Shown piece by piece: positions 6,856 through 10,115 of a stretch of DNA of 10,115 nt. This DNA comes from Chloroflexota bacterium. GTDB lineage: Bacteria > Chloroflexota > Anaerolineae > Anaerolineales > UBA4823. The notes under the pieces are model-generated. The model saw only the letters and a list, made by a program, of their open reading frames with translations. It ran no database searches and was not told the origin of the DNA. The stretch is taken from positions 1 through 10,115 of the forward strand of contig JAUWLJ010000045.1 in NCBI GenBank assembly GCA_030613705.1, in the 5' to 3' direction. Each line of letters begins with the position of its first letter. Position 1 is the stretch's first letter. The translations under genes and the position numbers were made by a program.

Positions 6856-7773
6856 ATGAAATCAATCGTAAGAAAGCGCCGGAGTGAAGCGCAGCACAGC
6901 TACCGGCAGTCAGAGCGCAGGCTCCGGATATATCTGATCGTCCCCGCTATCATTGGTATCTGGATGGTAGTTGGTTTTCCATTGTTGTACGCTTTTTATG
7001 TCAGCTTCCACGATTACGTACTGTCTAAAGGTGGATTGGGCGCTGTCAACCTTGCCAACTATCTCAATATATTTGAAGATACCCAATTGCTGGTCGCGAG
7101 TAAGAATACGTTTATTCTGACCTTCAGCGTAGTCAGCTTGGAGTTCTTGATCGCTTTCGGCCTAGCCTTACTGCTAAATAATAAACGCCTGCACGGGGGT
7201 AATATTTATCTGCTGATCCTGCTCATCCCCATGCTGATGCCCCCCATCACCGTTGGTTTGATCTGGCGCATGCTTCTGCACCCCGAGTTGGGTATTATCA
7301 ATTATTCGCTTGGGCTTATTCATATGCCGCAGCCCGCCTGGTTGGGTGACCCACGCCTGGCGATGATTACAATCATCATTGTCGATATCTGGCACGAGAC
7401 ATCCTTCCTGCTGCTGATTCTGCTGGCTGGTCTAACCGCCCTGCCGGACGAGCTTTATGAGGCCGCTGTGATCGATGGCGCTACCAGCAGTCAGAAATTC
7501 CGCTTCCTGACGATCCCATTGATGATGCCCACCATCCTGGTTGCTGTGTTGATCCGCGTGATCGCTGCCCTTAAGACCTACGATCTGATTTATATCTTGA
7601 CACGCGGTGGACCCGGAGTCTCTACCGAGACGATCAGTTACTATATTTATCGAGTTGCCTTCGTCTTCCTAGACATGGGCAAGAGTTCAGCCTTGTCATT
7701 CTTGTTGCTGGTTTTAATCATTATCCTCACCATCATCCTGATGCAAGCAATGCGGTCTGAAGATACAGTTTGA
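6856..7773 (+). CDS. Carbohydrate ABC transporter permease, MalF-type (CUT1 family)
   Basis: I place the start at ATG 6856 (MKSIVRKRRSEAQ, 305 residues). An in-frame ATG at 6796 would add 20 residues, but that stretch is encoded by the perfect hairpin at 6804-6838 and has no homology I recognise; neither start has a good ribosome site. Counting from 6856, six hydrophobic spans lie near 23-50, 85-107, 117-138, 168-192, 221-240 and 278-298. The ATPase-docking EAA loop is LYEAAVIDGATSSQKFRFLT (200-219). A MalF/UgpA-like segment YDLIYILTRGGPG (242-254) precedes the last span. The short basic N-terminus followed by RLRIYLIVPAIIGIW is the normal beginning of this subunit. It pairs with the MalG-type permease encoded upstream of the binding protein. 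The dehydrogenase gene follows after 26 bp. Confidence 0.9.
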   Translation: MKSIVRKRRSEAQHSYRQSERRLRIYLIVPAIIGIWMVVGFPLLYAFYVSFHDYVLSKGGLGAVNLANYLNIFEDTQLLVASKNTFILTFSVVSLEFLIAFGLALLLNNKRLHGGNIYLLILLIPMLMPPITVGLIWRMLLHPELGIINYSLGLIHMPQPAWLGDPRLAMITIIIVDIWHETSFLLLILLAGLTALPDELYEAAVIDGATSSQKFRFLTIPLMMPTILVAVLIRVIAALKTYDLIYILTRGGPGVSTETISYYIYRVAFVFLDMGKSSALSFLLLVLIIILTIILMQAMRSEDTV

Positions 7774-7799
7774 AATGAATAAATGAAGAAAGGAAAACC

Positions 7800-8612
7800 G
7801 TGATCTATTCTTTTGAATCTCATACTGTTGTTGTCACTGGGAGTGGAGCAGGCATTGGGAGAGCCATTGCTTTAGATTTTGCTCACGCTGGTGCCCGTGT
7901 GGCTGTAACCGATATCAACCCATTATTTGCCCAGACCGTTGCTCAGGAGATTGAAGCGTTCGGCGGCCTAGCCTTACCGGCTGAGATGGACGTGTTAAAC
8001 CAAGACCAGATTAAGCAGGTTGTCCAAACCGTGACCGCTCGCTGGGGGCGTATCGATATCTGGATCAACAATGCAGGTGTCAGCAGCATGAACCATTTCC
8101 TCGATTTGAGCGAAGAGGATTGGGACCACAACATGGATATCAACGCAAAGGGGGTGTTCTGCTGCTCCCAGGCAGCCTTGCGCCACATGGTCTCCCAGAA
8201 GCCATATCCTGACAGCGGACTGAGAGGCAAGCTGGTCAACGTCGCCAGCATGGCTGGAAAGCGCGGTAATGCGCCTTTCCTGGCCCATTACGTAGCCTCC
8301 AAGTTCGCTGTGGTTGGAATCACCCAGGCTCTGGCGGGTGAGTTTGCGAGCCAGGGGATTACGGTCAACGCCGTGTGTCCTGGGTACGTCAAGACCGCTA
8401 TGCAGGATCGCGAAGCGGTTTGGGAAGCCCAACTGCGTGGAGGGGATGCCACCCCTAATGAAGTCCGCAAGCTATATATCGCTGATACGCCCTTGGGACG
8501 TCTGGAAACCCCCGAGGACGTCTCTGCCGTGGCGCTCTTCTTAGCCTCTCCTGCAGCCAATTTCATCACCGGCGAGGCTATCAACGTTAATGGTGGCTCG
8601 TGGATGGATTAA
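7800..8612 (+). CDS. Short-chain dehydrogenase/reductase (SDR, classical), probable polyol/sugar dehydrogenase
   Basis: The 270-residue product is a classical SDR. It has the Rossmann glycine motif TGSGAGIG (13-20), Asp38 at the end of the second strand (predicting NAD(H) rather than NADP(H)), Asp64 near the adenine ring and NNAG (90-93). The catalytic residues are Asn115, Ser150, Tyr164 and Lys168, the last two in YVASK. CPGYVKTAM (193-201) follows, with the C-terminal FITGEAINVNGGSWMD. These enzymes interconvert alcohols and ketones. With a sugar transporter and an FGGY kinase in the same operon, oxidation of a polyol or sugar hydroxyl before or after phosphorylation is likely (inference). 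The start is GTG at 7800, supported by AAAGGA about five to ten bases upstream and by the hydrophobic first strand right after it. It lies 26 bp after the permease gene and 6 bp before the phosphatase gene. Confidence 0.92.
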   Translation: MIYSFESHTVVVTGSGAGIGRAIALDFAHAGARVAVTDINPLFAQTVAQEIEAFGGLALPAEMDVLNQDQIKQVVQTVTARWGRIDIWINNAGVSSMNHFLDLSEEDWDHNMDINAKGVFCCSQAALRHMVSQKPYPDSGLRGKLVNVASMAGKRGNAPFLAHYVASKFAVVGITQALAGEFASQGITVNAVCPGYVKTAMQDREAVWEAQLRGGDATPNEVRKLYIADTPLGRLETPEDVSAVALFLASPAANFITGEAINVNGGSWMD

Positions 8613-8618
8613 CCCATT

Positions 8619-9392
8619 ATGCCAGACGAGCTTGATACAGCTATTCAGGCTGCCCGCCGCGCAGGCGAGCTGCTAGGCAAGCATTTTGGCCAGGCCATCC
8701 CCGTAGTTTATAAAGGCCGGATCGATCCCGTCACCGAGCTGGATCGCCAGGCCGAGCACTTGATCGCAGATATTTTACTGCAAACTTTCCCCACCTACAG
8801 TCTATTGGGTGAGGAGGAACACCATCCCCAAACCAATGGCCGCCCGCGCTGGCTCGTCGATCCCCTAGATGGTACCACCAATTATGCCCACGGATATCCT
8901 TTGTTCGCCGTATCGATTGCGTTGGAAGTTGAGCGCCAAGTAATCCTAGGTGTGGTTTACAATCCGATCCTGGATGAGCTATTCACCGCTGAGGTCGAGC
9001 AAGGGGCTTTCTTAAATGGCTGTCCTATTAGGGTTTCAAAAGTTGGAGATCTGGGCAAATCGCTAATCGCCTCCGGCTTTCCATACGATGCTTGGACCAG
9101 TGAGAACGACAATGTTGTTGAGTGGGGGCGCTTAGTCAAGATGGTGCTTAGCCCGCGCTGCGACGGTTGCGCCTCATTAGACTTGTGCCATGTAGCCGCT
9201 GGACGATTGGATGGCTACTGGGAGCTCGATCTGGAGCCATGGGATATGGCCGCCGGGGTGCTCATCGCGACGGAAGCTGGCGCCAGGGTCACAGATGCTA
9301 TAGGGGAAGCCTTTGACCTGTATGAACGCTCTGTGCTGGCTGCCAATACTAGCTTACACCAGGAATTGTTTCGATTTCTTAAAGCCACATGA
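8619..9392 (+). CDS. Inositol-monophosphatase-family sugar phosphatase
   Basis: The 257-residue protein has all metal-binding elements of the IMPase family: GEEEH (64-68, Glu65), WLVDPLDGTTNYAHG (78-92, with Asp81, Asp84, Gly85 and Thr86), and the second signature EPWDMAAGVLIATEAGARV (206-224, Asp209). LDLCHVAAGRLDGYWE (187-202) is also typical. Family members are Mg-dependent and dephosphorylate inositol 1-phosphate, fructose-1,6-bisphosphate, histidinol phosphate or other sugar phosphates, and primary sequence does not separate these. The position, six bases after the dehydrogenase stop with no ribosome site of its own, implies translational coupling and a role in the same pathway. Next to a kinase this may relieve sugar-phosphate stress, or it may act on a phosphorylated substrate or a different intermediate. 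It is the last intact gene of the cassette. Confidence 0.9.
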   Translation: MPDELDTAIQAARRAGELLGKHFGQAIPVVYKGRIDPVTELDRQAEHLIADILLQTFPTYSLLGEEEHHPQTNGRPRWLVDPLDGTTNYAHGYPLFAVSIALEVERQVILGVVYNPILDELFTAEVEQGAFLNGCPIRVSKVGDLGKSLIASGFPYDAWTSENDNVVEWGRLVKMVLSPRCDGCASLDLCHVAAGRLDGYWELDLEPWDMAAGVLIATEAGARVTDAIGEAFDLYERSVLAANTSLHQELFRFLKAT

Positions 9393-9412
9393 TCGCTAGA
9401 AACTTTTATATT

Positions 9413-9453
9413 CTCGGAACGCTGGTAGGGATATAATTGCCGCCGAGTGTTTT
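9413..9453 (+). terminator. Weak candidate terminator after the cassette
   Basis: CTCGG (9413-9417) can pair with CCGAG (9443-9447), followed by TGTTTT. The stem is only 5 bp with a 25-base loop, and the loop contains a TATAAT (9432-9437) that lacks a -35 partner. The site is where a terminator is expected, 20 bases after the phosphatase stop, but the structure is weak. I see nothing else in 9393-9488. Confidence 0.2.
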
Positions 9454-9488
9454 ATTAACTGCAATGTTATGAAGCATATCCGGACAGG

Positions 9489-9620
9489 TTGACATTCAAT
9501 AATTGGTCAGAATCAATTCTCAAGGACAATCCAGACACCCGCCCGGGTTATCTGTTTGGCTCACAGGTAGAGGGAGGAACAGGTACACTGAGCGATGCTG
9601 ACTTTTGGGTGCTGTGGTGG
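9489..9620 (+). pseudogene. Nucleotidyltransferase (MNT/MinT-like) N-terminal fragment
   Basis: From TTG 9489 the frame encodes NWSESILKDNPDTRPGYLFG and then SQVEGGTGTLSDADFWVL. This contains an exact GSx10DxD motif (Gly24-Ser25, Asp36, Asp38), the catalytic signature of small nucleotidyltransferases of the MNT antitoxin / KNTase-like type. After about residue 43 the sequence loses any resemblance to the family, and the frame ends at 9746 with unrelated residues. The rest of the domain, including the third catalytic acidic residue, is absent. There is no ribosome site and no partner HEPN gene. I read it as a truncated remnant joined to the PIG-L fragment that follows; the exact break near 9610-9620 is approximate. 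Confidence 0.5.
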
Positions 9621-9651
9621 AGCTGCCCCAGTATTATCGGCCAAGCATTCC

Positions 9652-9900
9652 ATGGACATACTCATCACGAACAAACTACACTCTTTACAAAGTTTTACAT
9701 TTTCCAAATTACTCCGAATCTTAGTTCTGGCCCCTCACCCGGATGACTTCGACGCGATCGGGGTAAGCATGCGTAATTTCTGGAAAAACGGGAATCCACT
9801 GTACCTGGCGGTGGCTACTTCGGGTGAAGATAGAGAGGGCGTCATCCAGATCTCCCAGGACGCGAATATCTACGCCGCCAGACTCATGAATTCAGAATAA
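9652..9900 (+). pseudogene. PIG-L/LmbE-family deacetylase, N-terminal fragment
   Basis: From ATG 9652, residues 19-33 (KLLRILVLAPHPDDF) hold the first strand and the zinc-binding HPDD (29-32) of PIG-L/LmbE N-acetylglucosaminyl deacetylases. They are followed by DAIGVSMRNFWKNGNPLYLA (33-52) and VATSG (54-58), all expected at this point of the family. The frame stops after only 82 residues, against roughly 220-280 for complete members; the second metal-binding region and the rest of the fold are missing. The last stretch, EGVIQISQDANIYAARL, is not one I can place and could reflect an internal deletion. The frame is open back to 9595, in a different phase from the nucleotidyltransferase fragment. 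It cannot encode a functional deacetylase. Confidence 0.6.
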
Positions 9901-10115
9901 ATGGTGTTTACGAATAGTGCGGACAGGCAGGGCCTGGCAAGGATGATAGTGGTCGGTTAGGGCGTTGATCACGTGATTCTTCATGTAGTGCGCAAACTCG
10001 TCTACAATTTCTTGTCCAAACGTGCGAATGAACAGTACATCGCAATAGCGGTCAATCACTCGGGCTGTATCACTTATGGGTTCACCCCGCCCGAGCTGCA
10101 TCTCCTCTGGACGCA
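9892..10115 (-). pseudogene. argF: Ornithine carbamoyltransferase, C-terminally truncated fragment running off the right edge
   Basis: On the minus strand the frame is open from the window edge (codons RPEE precede the ATG at 10101, which is therefore internal). It reads MQLGRGEPISDTARVIDRY, then VLFIRTFGQ, VINALTD and HPCQAL; the HPCQ (codons near 9934-9945) is the carbamoyl-phosphate/ornithine-site signature of this enzyme. After HPCQAL the expected Ala-Asp-Leu-Leu is replaced by Pro-Val-Arg, a TIRKH stretch still fits, and the frame ends at 9892-9894. Complete enzymes are about 310 residues with HPCQ near residue 133, so the ornithine-binding half is absent. The end overlaps the tail of the PIG-L fragment by nine bases. 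It may be a decayed duplicate, with the working argF elsewhere. Confidence 0.75.

Noticed and set aside
9432..9437. Perfect TATAAT as a promoter for the fragments at the right end
   Set aside because: No -35-like hexamer lies 15-19 bp upstream, and no intact gene follows.
9481..9927. Direct repeat CGGACAGG at 9481-9488 and 9920-9927 bracketing the nucleotidyltransferase/PIG-L fragments, possible target-site duplication
   Set aside because: Several 8-base matches are expected by chance in a region of this size, and the right copy lies inside sequence where ornithine carbamoyltransferase similarity (TIRKH) seems to continue past it. There are no inverted ends or transposase.

Overview
The window reads as chromosomal DNA of an anaerobic or facultative bacterium, most likely a member of the Chloroflexota (Anaerolineae-like). 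That assignment is an inference from gene content and protein style: a lipoprotein sugar-binding protein with a Thr/Pro/Glu-rich linker, a BtpA-family protein and an FGGY kinase inside a CUT1-type ABC operon, and remnants of a tungsten/molybdenum aldehyde:ferredoxin oxidoreductase and a PIG-L deacetylase. No marker gene in the window proves it. Base composition is balanced in coding regions and AT-rich in the main promoter regions.

Layout. At 1-375 is the 3' end of a DEAD-box RNA helicase gene (basic linker plus DbpA-type RNA-binding domain), closed by a strong hairpin at 396-430. Facing it on the minus strand, 517-1113 is the C-terminal third of an aldehyde:ferredoxin oxidoreductase gene whose N-terminal two thirds are missing. 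An AT-rich gap (1114-1238) holds a near-consensus sigma-70 promoter and repeated GAACAT elements in front of a DeoR-family repressor gene (1239-2000). After a 184-bp gap a seven-gene, same-strand cassette runs from 2185 to 9392: BtpA/SgcQ-family protein, FGGY-family carbohydrate kinase, MalG-type permease, sugar-binding lipoprotein, MalF-type permease, short-chain dehydrogenase and inositol-monophosphatase-family phosphatase. From 9393 to the end there is no intact gene, only fragments: a nucleotidyltransferase N-terminus, a PIG-L deacetylase N-terminus and, on the minus strand, the N-terminal half of an ornithine carbamoyltransferase that enters from beyond the right edge.

Working model (inference). 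The lipoprotein and the two permeases import a sugar or polyol, using an ATPase that is not encoded here. The dehydrogenase oxidises or reduces it, the FGGY kinase phosphorylates a ketose-like intermediate, and the BtpA-like TIM-barrel protein and the phosphatase act on phosphorylated or related intermediates. The DeoR-type regulator, whose family usually senses sugar phosphates, would control the cassette. The kinase lacks the Met-His-Gly sugar signature of true xylulokinases, so the substrate is not predictable from sequence. A kinase and a sugar-phosphatase-like enzyme in one operon, no ATPase, the order permease-binding protein-permease, and gene fragments on both sides make this a plausible undescribed, possibly transferred catabolic cassette.
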